Origin: Marinilabilia salmonicolor
GTDB taxonomy: Bacteria; Bacteroidota; Bacteroidia; Bacteroidales; Marinilabiliaceae
Direction of reading: 5' to 3'
NCBI RefSeq assembly: GCF_003003035.1
Contig: NZ_PVTS01000021.1
Coordinates: 16,600-80,599 of the forward strand
DNA: 64,000 nt
Part shown: positions 52,447 to 61,891 of the stretch, in pieces
How positions within the stretch are numbered: position 1 is the stretch's first letter
Layout of the letters: every line of letters begins with the position of its first letter
Position numbers and translations under genes: made by a program
Notes under the pieces: model-generated
Told to the model about the DNA's origin: nothing
The model's database searches: none
The model's input: only the letters and a program-made list of their open reading frames with translations

Positions 52447-52564
52447 CAGGAGTTTTGAGTTGAGGGTTTTGAGTTGGACATTTATAGAGATGCACGACCG
52501 TGTGTCTTTGCTAACAGAAAAGAAAGACAACCTGTTTTTAGTTTAGATAAAAAATAACTACCAT

Positions 52565-53596
52565 ATGTTTCGATTTGAACATCCTGAATATTTGTACTTA
52601 CTGGTTTTAATACCTGTACTTGCATTTATGCAGCTGTACTTTCAGCATCAGCGTAAAAAGAAGCTTAAAAAATTCGGCAATCCCGATTTGTTAAGTCACC
52701 TGATGCCTGATGTATCTTTTGTACGTCCTGCTGTAAAATTTTATTTACTGCTGATGGCTCTTACTGCCATTGTATTCACATTGGCATCGCCACAATTTGG
52801 CACAAAACTGGAAACAGTAAAACGCAAAGGTATTGAATTGATCATTGCCTTGGATGTTTCCAACAGCATGAACGCAACGGATGTAGAACCTAGTCGCCTC
52901 GACAGGGCCAAGCTGGCAATTGAGCGACTGACAGGCCGATTGATTAATGACCGCATCGGACTAATTGTTTTTGCCGGCGAGGCTTACGTACAATTGCCCA
53001 TTACCACCGACTATGCCTCAGCACGGTTGTTTTTATCAAGTATCAATACAGATATTGTACCTACACAGGGAACTGCTATTGGATCAGCCATTAGATTGGC
53101 AACCAATTCATTCAGCCAACAGGAAGATATCAACCGGGCCATTGTGGTAATTACGGACGGCGAAAACCACCAGGATGATGCCATCGAAGCGGCGGAGGCA
53201 GCAGTCGAAAAAGGCATCAAAGTTTATACGGTAGGCATGGGAAGTTCTGATGGAGCTCCAATCCCTGCCACCCCGGGAAATAAATCAAACTTTTTGAAAG
53301 ACAGAGCAGGTAATGTGGTCATCACCAAAATGAATGCCGATCTGATGCGCCAAATTTCTGAAGCTGGAAACGGTGAATACATTGCCGCCAATAATATCAG
53401 AAGAGGAATAAATGATTTAATTGATGAACTGGGAGAACTCGAGAAAAGCGAAATTGAAGCCAAAGTTTATTCCGACTACGATCATCAGTTTCAATATCTG
53501 GCGGCTCTCGCATTATTGATACTTTTGATTGAATTTATCGTTTTGGAGAGGAAAAATAAATTACTGAATAAAATTGACCTCTTTACAGACAATTAG
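52565..53596 (+). CDS. batB: BatB: second VWA-domain inner-membrane protein
   Basis: 343 residues and clearly a paralogue of BatA. N-terminal helices (YLYLLVLIPVLAFMQLYF and FYLLLMALTAIVFTLA), VWA domain with MIDAS DVSNSM, TAIGSAIRLATN and VITDGENH, and a C-terminal membrane helix (YLAALALLILLIEFIVLER). The 118-base gap after batA contains short direct repeats (GGGTTTTGAGTTG). BatA and BatB probably form one complex. Confidence 0.92.
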   Translation: MFRFEHPEYLYLLVLIPVLAFMQLYFQHQRKKKLKKFGNPDLLSHLMPDVSFVRPAVKFYLLLMALTAIVFTLASPQFGTKLETVKRKGIELIIALDVSNSMNATDVEPSRLDRAKLAIERLTGRLINDRIGLIVFAGEAYVQLPITTDYASARLFLSSINTDIVPTQGTAIGSAIRLATNSFSQQEDINRAIVVITDGENHQDDAIEAAEAAVEKGIKVYTVGMGSSDGAPIPATPGNKSNFLKDRAGNVVITKMNADLMRQISEAGNGEYIAANNIRRGINDLIDELGELEKSEIEAKVYSDYDHQFQYLAALALLILLIEFIVLERKNKLLNKIDLFTDN

Positions 53597-53629
53597 TGGT
53601 TAATTTTGTGAAATGAAAAACGATTTGTT

Positions 53630-54334
53630 ATGCAATTGAGATATTTCTTCATAGTAATGCTTATTTTAGCGGGAACGGGCTCAACCCTGTCCGCTCAAAA
53701 TGAAAGACGTTTTGTTCGGGAAGGAAACGACTATTTTGAAGAGGAGAAATATGTTGAATCGGAGGTTGAATATCGAAAGGCCCTTGAAAAAAAGCCTGAG
53801 AGTTTTGAAGGACGATTCAACCTGGGTGATGCATTATTTAAGCAGGAAAAGGTTGACGAAGCATTGGAACAATTTCAATCTTTGACTTCTGTCACTGATG
53901 ATAAAACCCGGTTATCAGATGTTTATCACAACATTGGCAACGGGTTCTTTGCCAAACAGGAACTCGAGAAAAGCATTGAAGCCTACAAAGAAGCTTTAAG
54001 AAATGATCCGCTTGACAACGAATCACGGTACAACCTGATTGTTGCTCAGAAAATGCTTCAGAAACAGAAGGAGGAGCAGGAAAATAAAGACGATCAGGAA
54101 CAGGAGCAGGAAAAAAAACAACAACAGGATCAACAACAGCAAGATCAGAATCAACAAGAACAACAGCAGGATCAACAAGAACAACAACAGCAGCAGCAAC
54201 AGCAACAACAGGGGATTTCGAAAGAAAACGCGGAGCGAATCCTGCAATCCCTTGAAGAAGATGAAAAGGAGCTACAGGAAAAATTAAGAAAAGCCAAAAA
54301 GGCTCAGCAAAGACAGATTGAGAAAAATTGGTAA
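53630..54334 (+). CDS. batC: BatC: TPR protein with Gln-rich tail
   Basis: 234 residues. Signal peptide (MQLRYFFIVMLILAGTGSTLSA), three to four TPR units (about 25-140: YVESEVEYRKALEKKPESFEGRFNLGDALFK and SIEAYKEALRNDPLDNESRYNL, each within usual 34 residues), then a Gln/Glu-rich low-complexity segment (~143-200) coded by CAA/CAG repeats, and a charged coiled-coil end. TPRs probably bind other Bat proteins in the periplasm. The low-complexity DNA (54085-54215) is prone to length change. Confidence 0.85.
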   Translation: MQLRYFFIVMLILAGTGSTLSAQNERRFVREGNDYFEEEKYVESEVEYRKALEKKPESFEGRFNLGDALFKQEKVDEALEQFQSLTSVTDDKTRLSDVYHNIGNGFFAKQELEKSIEAYKEALRNDPLDNESRYNLIVAQKMLQKQKEEQENKDDQEQEQEKKQQQDQQQQDQNQQEQQQDQQEQQQQQQQQQQGISKENAERILQSLEEDEKELQEKLRKAKKAQQRQIEKNW

Positions 54335-54456
54335 TAATATCAGCATATAGATTAAGCATAAAGATGAATCAAGCATTGCAAATGATGCATCAACAAGAAT
54401 CTAACCCCTTGCATGCAAGCAACATCAGGCTAATAACCAGGAATATTTTTTTAAGA

Positions 54457-56280
54457 ATGAAGTCATTTTTATTTACTATATTATTATTCATCCCGGCAAT
54501 ACTTTCTGGACAGGACGTGTCTTTTGAGGCCAATGCTCCCGCAACGGTTGAAGAAGGTAAACGATTCCAGCTGGTATATAAAGTCAATAAAGCCGGTGAA
54601 GATCTTAGAATTCCAGAACTGGCGGACTTTCAAATATTAATGGGACCTACTTCGTCGCAACGTTCTCAGGTTCAAATAATCAACGGTAAAGTTTCTCGAG
54701 AAGTAGAATACACTTATACCTACATATTAAAAGCCGTCGCAAAGGGGACTTTCTCCATTCCTCCGGCATCCATAGTTGTTGATGACAAAAAGCATGAATC
54801 CAACAGCCTGGAAATAAAAGTCGTGGAAGCAGGACAGCAATCTGCCCAAACACCCGGTGTGACAGATAACCAGTCGGGAGCTATTAGTGACGATGATGTT
54901 TTCATTACCATGAAAGCAAACAAGACCAGTGTTTTTCAGGATCAACCTGTATTGCTGACAACAAAAATATACACACGTGTTAACCTTGAAGGTATCTCCG
55001 ACATTCAACACCCCACTTTCCGAAACTTTCTTGCAGAAGATATAACGGGAAGTGAAAATATTGAATGGTCACTGGAGAATATAAATGGAAAAACTTATCG
55101 GGTGGGCACTTATAATCAGAAAATAATTTATCCCCAAACTTCAGGACAACTGAAAATCGAACCCATTTCTATAGAATTTCTTGTCCGGATAAGACAAACC
55201 CGGCAGTCCAATAATATTTTTGACAATTTTTTTGATACACACAGAACAGTAAGACGAACGGTCACATCTGACGGAGTTACCATCAATGTAAAAGCATTGC
55301 CTACTCCACAACCGGCCAATTTCAGCGGTGTTGTGGGCCAACTGGATATGGATGTTTCCCTGTCAAAAAACCAGGCAAAGGTAAATGATGGAATCACACT
55401 TAAAACTGTCATCTCCGGAACCGGAAATCTTAAAATTGCCGCAGCACCAAATATCGCATTTCCGCCTGATTTTGATGTGTTTGCCCCCAACACCACCAGC
55501 AACCTAAACCTCACTGTAAACGGTAATAAAGGTTCAAAAACCTATGAACAACTCATTATACCGCGCCATTCAGGAGCCTTTGAAATCCCTCCGGTAGAGT
55601 ACGTCTATTTCGATCCCTCTATTGGTCAATACAGAACACTGAAGAGTCAGAAATTAACCATCAACGTGGAATCAAACGGAGAAACAGCCTCCCCGACCAA
55701 TCAGCAAAGCACCGGACCTGCAGCTGCAAATCGGGAAGGAGTAAAATTTGTTGGTAAAGACATCCGTTATATCAAAACAGAAAACCTAAATTTACAACCT
55801 GTAAACACCTTCTTTTTTGGCTCCTGGAAGTTTGTTCTCGGATACACTATTCCGCTTATACTCTTTGTAATTATTTCACTGATTTATCGCCAGAAAATTA
55901 AAGAAAACGCCAATATTTCTCTGAAGAAGACCAAACAGGCCAATAAAATGGCCCGTAAGCGTCTGAAGAAAGCTGCACAGCATTTGAAATCGGGCAACAA
56001 CGAAGCCTTTTATGAGGAGCTCACGAAAGGACTTTGGGGCTATATCAGTGACAAACTGGTCATCCCGATATCCGACCTGAACATAGATAATGTTCGTCAG
56101 GAACTGGAAAATAATGGAGCAATGGAAGACAACACTGAAAAACTGGTGGAAATTCTGGAAACTTGTGAATATGCACGCTATGCCCCATCAGGAGAAACAG
56201 CAAAAAAAGAGGGGCTATATCAGGCTGCAATCGAGGTCATCAGTAAACTGGAAAGTAACCTGAAGAAGAAGATAAAGTAA
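54457..56280 (+). CDS. batD: BatD: oxygen-tolerance family membrane protein
   Basis: 607 residues from the ATG at 54457 (MKSFLFTILLFIPAILSG, a clean signal peptide); earlier in-frame ATGs (54328, 54364) would add a charged tail with no signal character. The periplasmic part (about 20-440) has repeated Ig-like beta-sandwich domains (VSFEANAPATVEEGKRFQLVYKV, VFQDQPVLLTTKIYTRV), followed by a membrane helix (FVLGYTIPLILFVIISLIY) and a cytoplasmic helical tail (EAFYEELTKGLWGYISDKL) like that of the DUF4381-like gene. BatD is the protease-like or structural core of the aerotolerance locus; the exact role is not known. Confidence 0.9.
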   Translation: MKSFLFTILLFIPAILSGQDVSFEANAPATVEEGKRFQLVYKVNKAGEDLRIPELADFQILMGPTSSQRSQVQIINGKVSREVEYTYTYILKAVAKGTFSIPPASIVVDDKKHESNSLEIKVVEAGQQSAQTPGVTDNQSGAISDDDVFITMKANKTSVFQDQPVLLTTKIYTRVNLEGISDIQHPTFRNFLAEDITGSENIEWSLENINGKTYRVGTYNQKIIYPQTSGQLKIEPISIEFLVRIRQTRQSNNIFDNFFDTHRTVRRTVTSDGVTINVKALPTPQPANFSGVVGQLDMDVSLSKNQAKVNDGITLKTVISGTGNLKIAAAPNIAFPPDFDVFAPNTTSNLNLTVNGNKGSKTYEQLIIPRHSGAFEIPPVEYVYFDPSIGQYRTLKSQKLTINVESNGETASPTNQQSTGPAAANREGVKFVGKDIRYIKTENLNLQPVNTFFFGSWKFVLGYTIPLILFVIISLIYRQKIKENANISLKKTKQANKMARKRLKKAAQHLKSGNNEAFYEELTKGLWGYISDKLVIPISDLNIDNVRQELENNGAMEDNTEKLVEILETCEYARYAPSGETAKKEGLYQAAIEVISKLESNLKKKIK

Positions 56281-56300
56281 AGACAGAAACCAGCCAAAAG

Positions 56301-57053
56301 ATGAAAACACAAATATTAGCACTTACAACAATTTTTCTTGTCAGCTTGAGTCTTAATGCTCAGGACAACCGGATAATAGAGGGCAATCAACTTTATACCG
56401 ACGGAAATTACCCAAAAGCCATCGAAATGTATAATGGCATTTTGCAATCGGGCCTGGAAAGTGCTGAACTTTATTACAATCTGGGCAATGCCTACTATAA
56501 AGACGGTCAGTTACCCGAAGCCATTTTAAATTACGAGAGAGCGCTATTGCTTGCGCCACAAGATGATGATATTCGGTATAATCTTGAATTGGCTAATAGT
56601 CAAACCGCTGATGAAATAGAACAAGTCGGGACTTTTTTTCTTACCAGATGGTTCCAAAACTTTAGAAACCTCAATGACTCAGACGGCTGGGCTTTATACG
56701 CTATTGTAATGTTCCTGTTTTTTTTAACAGGCCTGGGGCTATATTTCTTTGGAAACCGTGTAGCACTGAAAAAAGCCGGTTTCTCATTTGCAATACTGTT
56801 TCTGATAGCCTCCGGTATATTTTTTGGTTTCTCCTCTCACCAGAAAAGCAAACTGGTTGAACGTAACCATGCCATTATCTTCACGCCGACAGTGAATATT
56901 AAAAGCTCTCCTGACCAAAGTGGCACTGATCTTTTCGTTTTACATGAAGGAGCCAAGGTTCAGCTGCTTTCGAAACTGGGTGAATGGTGGAATATTAAAC
57001 TACAGGATGGCAGCGAAGGCTGGATTCATGAAGCGGATGTGGAGGTGATTTGA
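56301..57053 (+). CDS. batE: BatE: TPR and SH3-like protein
   Basis: 250 residues. Signal peptide (MKTQILALTTIFLVSLSLNAQ), two TPR units (YTDGNYPKAIEMYNGILQSG, LYYNLGNAYYKDGQLPEAILNYERALLLAPQ), two membrane helices (ALYAIVMFLFFLTGLGLYFF and FSFAILFLIASGIFFGF), and a C-terminal bacterial SH3 domain (VNIKSSPDQSGTDLFVLHEGAKVQLL ... EGWIHEADVEVI). SH3 domains of this kind bind peptidoglycan or partner tails. It closes the bat set, 20 bases after batD. Confidence 0.9.
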   Translation: MKTQILALTTIFLVSLSLNAQDNRIIEGNQLYTDGNYPKAIEMYNGILQSGLESAELYYNLGNAYYKDGQLPEAILNYERALLLAPQDDDIRYNLELANSQTADEIEQVGTFFLTRWFQNFRNLNDSDGWALYAIVMFLFFLTGLGLYFFGNRVALKKAGFSFAILFLIASGIFFGFSSHQKSKLVERNHAIIFTPTVNIKSSPDQSGTDLFVLHEGAKVQLLSKLGEWWNIKLQDGSEGWIHEADVEVI

Positions 57054-57138
57054 GAAAAATAGTTACTAGTCTGTAATTAGAATACTCCATATACAGACAA
57101 ATCTAAGAATGAAAAATACCAAAAACCCATCCCTACCA

Positions 57139-57798
57139 ATGAAGAAATTCATTCTGACTTTAATATTGATGCTTGGTCTAATTTCCGGCATCAATGCCCA
57201 GCAATACTCGGCTACAGGCTTGGCCTCTTATTATGCCGATAAATTTGATGGACGTCAAACGGCCAGCGGAGAAATATACAGTCACTCAAAGTTAACAGCA
57301 GCCCATCCAACACTCCCCTTTGGCACCATGCTTAAAGTGACGAACCTGAAAAACGGGAAATCAGTAATCGTTCGGGTAAATGATCGTGGCCCCTTTGTCA
57401 ATGGTCGTATTATAGACTTATCCAAAAATGCGGCCATTAAAATTGATGCTATACGAGACGGGCTGGTAAAAGTAAAAATTGAGCAAACCCACACCAGCCA
57501 AGAGAGTGAATCACAGCAAATTTTCCAGAACGAATATTATCACATAGATGTAAGCTCCCAAGTTCTTAGCGGCTACGGAGTACAAATCGGAAGTTTCAGT
57601 CAGATGGACAATCTCATTCGCCTTTCCGATCAGGTAAAAAAAGAAATACAGGATAACATGTATGTGCAGGTTGCCCGCGTAAAAGGTAAATTAGTAAACA
57701 GATTAATTGTGGGAGTAGAAACAACGAAAGAAAAAGCCGACAAAAACCAAAAACAACTGCAAATGGTATTTCCCGGCTGTTTTGTGGTGCAACTTTAA
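57139..57798 (+). CDS. RlpA-like lipid-free septal protein with SPOR-like tail
   Basis: 219 residues from ATG 57139 (MKKFILTLILMLGLISG); a start 30 bases upstream adds ten residues. The DPBB domain (about 22-125) carries RlpA signatures GLASYYADKFDGRQTASGE, TAAHPTLPFGTMLKV and VRVNDRGPFVNGRIIDLSKNAA with the family catalytic Asp region. A SPOR-like tail (about 145-219, YGVQIGSFSQMDNLIRLSDQV) binds denuded glycan. RlpA family proteins are lytic transglycosylases for naked strands. It follows batE by 85 bases and may be co-transcribed. Confidence 0.88.
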   Translation: MKKFILTLILMLGLISGINAQQYSATGLASYYADKFDGRQTASGEIYSHSKLTAAHPTLPFGTMLKVTNLKNGKSVIVRVNDRGPFVNGRIIDLSKNAAIKIDAIRDGLVKVKIEQTHTSQESESQQIFQNEYYHIDVSSQVLSGYGVQIGSFSQMDNLIRLSDQVKKEIQDNMYVQVARVKGKLVNRLIVGVETTKEKADKNQKQLQMVFPGCFVVQL

Positions 57799-57839
57799 CA
57801 GACTTAGAACATATTAAAACCGATAATAGATACCATAAA

Positions 57840-58613
57840 CTACCCCTTCCAATACCTTTCCCGCTCAGCCTGCTGTTCGGGAGTGGCCTCCGGTGTAGGG
57901 ATACGACTTCTATACAATGGTTTTGGGAATTTTTTCTTCTTGCGACGCTGAAAATCCTTCTCGCGATATAAATCAAAATCTTTGTGCGGAGGCAAAGGGC
58001 GATTTTTATCCATGTACCAGGTAATAATGGATAATTCCTGATAACAATCCATGGCTCCAAAAGGAAAAAACAAGATAGAACCGGCCTTATCGGGTCTGAC
58101 CAACTGTAATTGATAGGCACCAATCATATTTGGGCCTCCTGTAGTATAAGAAAATTTAATTTTATCGAAAGGCATGGTGATGTTCTTGTTCCACATCCAC
58201 CCGGGAAAGGTAACAGTTCCCTCCATGCGATTAAAGATAATCTCTTTTTTGGGCATGGTATAATAATAAATAATGAAAAAAATTAATATGGACCACGAAA
58301 AGAAATAAAGAAAAAGATCAAAACCTTCTCCAAAGCTATCCTCTTTTATTGAAAAATAAGTATATAAAACAATCGCCAACAACGCCACCCCGCCCCCTAT
58401 TTGCGGCAGTATGTGGGCATTAGGGGATTTTTTAATAAATTCATCATTGACTATTTCATATCCCATTCTACCTTTATAAACCACATCATCAAGTTGAGAT
58501 ATAATTTTGGGCAACCAGCTCTGCGGGCCCTTATCACCAATCTTTTTTATGCCTTTATATTCGGAGTGAGTTATCTTTCGATACAACTCATGTTTTTTCT
58601 TTTTAGCTACCAT
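57840..58613 (-). CDS. Two-helix membrane protein, putative immunity protein of the upstream effector
   Basis: 257 residues. A basic N terminus (MVAKKKKHELYRK), two membrane helices (about 70-88 ILPQIGGGVALLAIVLYTY and 98-118 LFLYFFSWSILIFFIIYYY), then a beta-rich cytoplasmic domain (about 120-230, PKKEIIFNRMEGTVTFPGW) and a basic tail. I do not recognise a named family. Its first seven bases overlap the effector's last codons, and it is the only gene after it in the cluster. Pore-forming type VI effectors of the VasX type are neutralised by membrane immunity proteins, so this is the leading candidate. Function is inferred from position and topology. Confidence 0.6.
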   Translation of the reverse strand: MVAKKKKHELYRKITHSEYKGIKKIGDKGPQSWLPKIISQLDDVVYKGRMGYEIVNDEFIKKSPNAHILPQIGGGVALLAIVLYTYFSIKEDSFGEGFDLFLYFFSWSILIFFIIYYYTMPKKEIIFNRMEGTVTFPGWMWNKNITMPFDKIKFSYTTGGPNMIGAYQLQLVRPDKAGSILFFPFGAMDCYQELSIITWYMDKNRPLPPHKDFDLYREKDFQRRKKKKFPKPLYRSRIPTPEATPEQQAERERYWKG

Positions 58614-61600
58614 CTTTTAGGGTTTAATAAATGATTAAGTGTATCTATCTGTACCTCTTCTACCTGCTTAAATTTCGTGGGAGACATTAGACTACCCAGA
58701 TCAGCTATAGCTCCCAAATATCGTTTTTCTTCATTAAGGATAAATGGAAAAGAAGGCCTCTGGGAAAGTGAATTATCTATTCTTACGGCAAATAAAAGAT
58801 CACTTTGCGTTTTTAATTCTCCCAAATATTCATAAGGGATGTAAAGATCTACCATTAACTGCTTCCTGTTATCCGGATAAACATAAATAGCATAATTCCT
58901 TCCCTCTTTTAACTCTTCAGACTCACCTCGTTTAAATCCATCTATAAACAAATACGCATGAGACTCAATTGAGCTATATTCATTAAAAAAACGATTAAAC
59001 TCCATCGTTATTTTAAAACTCTTAAACACATATGAATTTATTGATCCGGAAGCATAGGGGGTATTGTAATAACTACTTAAAGCCTCATAATTTTTAACCT
59101 TAAAAGTCATTACCGGACAAACAATCAGATCATACAACCAGGCAAGGGCATCATAAGGATTCATAAGCGTTTCCAAATATTCTTCATCCGGATTACTACC
59201 CATTAATCTTCTTCGGTTGCTTAATATTCTTAAATTATATTGCGCTGGACTTTCGGCTGTATCCTTCGCAAAGGCTATTCTATCGCCTAATAGGAAATTT
59301 TTAAAATATTCTTCCAATTCGTCGTCGGTTAATTCGTTGGCCAACACAAAAAGTCCGAAACCTGCCGCGGCAGCAATTAACCCAACCGGACCAGCCATCG
59401 CCATCCCGGAACAAAAGGTGGTCATAACGGTTGCTACTCCATAAGACACCCCGGCACCAATCCAGGCAACCCCGGCATCAACATCCCCCTGGCTAAACGC
59501 ATCTACGGCATCCCAGATGCATATTCCGGCAGTGGCAAAACCACCGATGGCGCCAAAGACTTTAGCTCTTTGACGCAAAACATCTACAATACCTCCTTGA
59601 ATCCCACTGGCCGCCATTTGTGCTTTCTGAACATTGATGACAGCCTCTGTAAGATCTGCGGCAGCACCTCCTGTTGAAAGGAAAGATTTCCAAAATCTAT
59701 TGCTTTCAAGCTCACTCACCGTAGAATACATATTCAACATCTGCACACCAGCCATAAATCCATTAAAAGATCCACTGTTTAATATCTTAGCCGCTTTATG
59801 GTTAAGCTTATTCAGATTAAGTTCCGTATTGGATAACTCCCGGTCATACTCCACCGGAAATTCAATCATCTTCCTTCCATCTTCAATAGATACTGTAACA
59901 TTTTCGGAGTTTTGATATATCCGCAACCAGTCTTTTCGGCCATTGTAGGGAGCTATCTTCACATAAGTTTTATCCAAATCGTACCCGAAAGCATTAAGCT
60001 GAGCATAGATTTCACTACGGCGAAGCAAAATAATCGGGGAACCCTTGTATTTGTATTTAGTCTGTAGCTTTTTAACCACAAATTTCTTAACATCAGTTGC
60101 TCTCACAACAGGCTTTCCGTCAAATTCCTTTAGCTCAATGGCCTGTTCAGACATAAAATTCAATTGTGCTTTCATGAAGGCAGCCATCTTTACAGCTATG
60201 CCTCGTTGTTCCTGAGATGTTGTTTGAAGTTCTATATCGGAAGACATAAGTGCATGAAGAGGATCTTTGCTTTGATATCGCGGGGATTTACTTTTTATCC
60301 CGGTATTTATAACCTCCTGACTTTTTGTTTTGTCGTCCCCTAAAGCGCAAATCCATTGCTTCCATTGATCATCTTTTTTCCGATGTTGTGGCAGTAATAA
60401 ATGCCTTTCCACATCGGCCGGTGCAACAAACAGGTTAGATAGAATAACAGAAAAACCGGCCATTCCATCTAATTTTCCTACTTCAGTGTTATGCAGATAG
60501 TCATCCAGCACCCCCTTGAAATAAGCGGACTTAAGGAAATCCCCTAACTTATCCCGACATTTCTCTATCTGATTTCTCAGCTTTTGGCGATCCTCTATAC
60601 CAAGTATGCCCTCTACTTTTTGCCGATCCAAACCATACCCAATGAATATTTCCTGACCGACTCTGTTGGGAGCGCTATACTGCGTTTCCTGAATTGCCCT
60701 ACCCAGATTTTGGTAACCATTACTATATCCGGATGAGTAACTCCTGTTCTTTCTTTTTAGTTTTCGCCGTTTTGCATCCGCCCGATTCTGTGCTTCTAGA
60801 TGGTGAGGATAATGCGTATCATAAAAGTTAACCCCGGGTTTTCCTCCATCATATTTTTCAGTATTTTCCCTGGTGGAATATACCATTTGATAACAGGTCA
60901 GTGCCAGCAGAAACAGATGATAATGCTCATCACTAATCAGAGGAATATCCATTTCTTCATTCATCAACTTCTTTTTGATGTAATCAACAGGTTGACCGGT
61001 TTTTATATTTTCCACCAAGGCTCTGAATTCAATATTTTTGAAGCCCAGCTCCTGATTAATATCCAAGGCACACCCCACAGAATCATACAAAGTAATGTGC
61101 ATATCCTCTTTAACAGGATCACTCTCCTTTTTCAAATCTCTTTCGAAATTTGCCCTGCAGGAATCAATCTTTTTATTAAACCAAAGGGGAAAATGACTCT
61201 CTTCGTTCCAATAAATTGTTTCAACTTCATCAAATGGCAGGATATCGGAATTGGACGACGCTTCATCCTTTTTAAAACCGGTACATTTAATTTTCAACAT
61301 CCGGTTTTGACGTTTTTCTGCATCCGAACGTATACTCTGATGATAGTCAATGCTCCATTGTACCGGAGAATAAGCAACCCAAAGTTCTGTGTCTGTCTTA
61401 AACGTCAGGTAATCCAGTGCATTACCATTCGCTTCCCTGGCATCCTTATATTTTCCATTTTCCTTATTTTGCGCCCACAAAACAGGGATGTATCGACCAA
61501 ATCCATCAACTTCATATTCATACCATAGATTTTCATTGTTAGCATCAAAAACATACAAATAACCCGGATTGAGAACAGTTCTTCCATAGAAAAATCCATC

Positions 61601-61882
61601 AACGGAAGGAGCCCCGCCGGGTTTTACTTCTTCGGGGTGTTTTACCTGTTCCCCATCTTTATTGAAACTTAACACGGGATATTCTTCGTCACTACTCTTT
61701 GCGCTTTCCGGAAACAACCCGTAACGATAAAAATGAAGATCAATACCCGGCTTTAAGGCTTCAAGCGTTGGACTTCGCTCACTTTTCAATCCCGCGACTT
61801 CTACCTCAAAAAAATATTGTCCCACTACCGGATCAAATTGTTTTGTTTGTTTTTCCTCTACTTCTAAATTTTCTTCATTCAT
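58607..61882 (-). CDS. VasX/MIX-like type VI secretion effector candidate (pore-forming)
   Basis: 1091 residues, no signal peptide. The N-terminal ~200 residues resemble the VasX N-terminal/MIX region: DLHFYRYGLFP, FYGRTVLNPGYLYVFDANNENLW (family-like L-NPGYLYV block) and VAYSPVQWS. The middle is a long helical part. Around residues 770-850 there are hydrophobic stretches AIGGFATAGICIWDAV and VAWIGAGVSYGVATVMTTFC then AMAGPVGLIAAAAGFGLFVLA, as in colicin-like pore formers. It follows PAAR after 9 bases and overlaps a two-helix membrane gene. The likely activity is membrane permeabilisation of a neighbouring cell; this was not tested and the family call is by eye. Confidence 0.7.
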   Translation of the reverse strand: MNEENLEVEEKQTKQFDPVVGQYFFEVEVAGLKSERSPTLEALKPGIDLHFYRYGLFPESAKSSDEEYPVLSFNKDGEQVKHPEEVKPGGAPSVDGFFYGRTVLNPGYLYVFDANNENLWYEYEVDGFGRYIPVLWAQNKENGKYKDAREANGNALDYLTFKTDTELWVAYSPVQWSIDYHQSIRSDAEKRQNRMLKIKCTGFKKDEASSNSDILPFDEVETIYWNEESHFPLWFNKKIDSCRANFERDLKKESDPVKEDMHITLYDSVGCALDINQELGFKNIEFRALVENIKTGQPVDYIKKKLMNEEMDIPLISDEHYHLFLLALTCYQMVYSTRENTEKYDGGKPGVNFYDTHYPHHLEAQNRADAKRRKLKRKNRSYSSGYSNGYQNLGRAIQETQYSAPNRVGQEIFIGYGLDRQKVEGILGIEDRQKLRNQIEKCRDKLGDFLKSAYFKGVLDDYLHNTEVGKLDGMAGFSVILSNLFVAPADVERHLLLPQHRKKDDQWKQWICALGDDKTKSQEVINTGIKSKSPRYQSKDPLHALMSSDIELQTTSQEQRGIAVKMAAFMKAQLNFMSEQAIELKEFDGKPVVRATDVKKFVVKKLQTKYKYKGSPIILLRRSEIYAQLNAFGYDLDKTYVKIAPYNGRKDWLRIYQNSENVTVSIEDGRKMIEFPVEYDRELSNTELNLNKLNHKAAKILNSGSFNGFMAGVQMLNMYSTVSELESNRFWKSFLSTGGAAADLTEAVINVQKAQMAASGIQGGIVDVLRQRAKVFGAIGGFATAGICIWDAVDAFSQGDVDAGVAWIGAGVSYGVATVMTTFCSGMAMAGPVGLIAAAAGFGLFVLANELTDDELEEYFKNFLLGDRIAFAKDTAESPAQYNLRILSNRRRLMGSNPDEEYLETLMNPYDALAWLYDLIVCPVMTFKVKNYEALSSYYNTPYASGSINSYVFKSFKITMEFNRFFNEYSSIESHAYLFIDGFKRGESEELKEGRNYAIYVYPDNRKQLMVDLYIPYEYLGELKTQSDLLFAVRIDNSLSQRPSFPFILNEEKRYLGAIADLGSLMSPTKFKQVEEVQIDTLNHLLNPKRW

Positions 61883-61891
61883 GGTTTGGAA

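Noticed and set aside
54328..54456. N-terminal extension of BatD
   Set aside because: Residues before MKSFLFTI show no signal sequence; the chosen start gives a clean exported protein.
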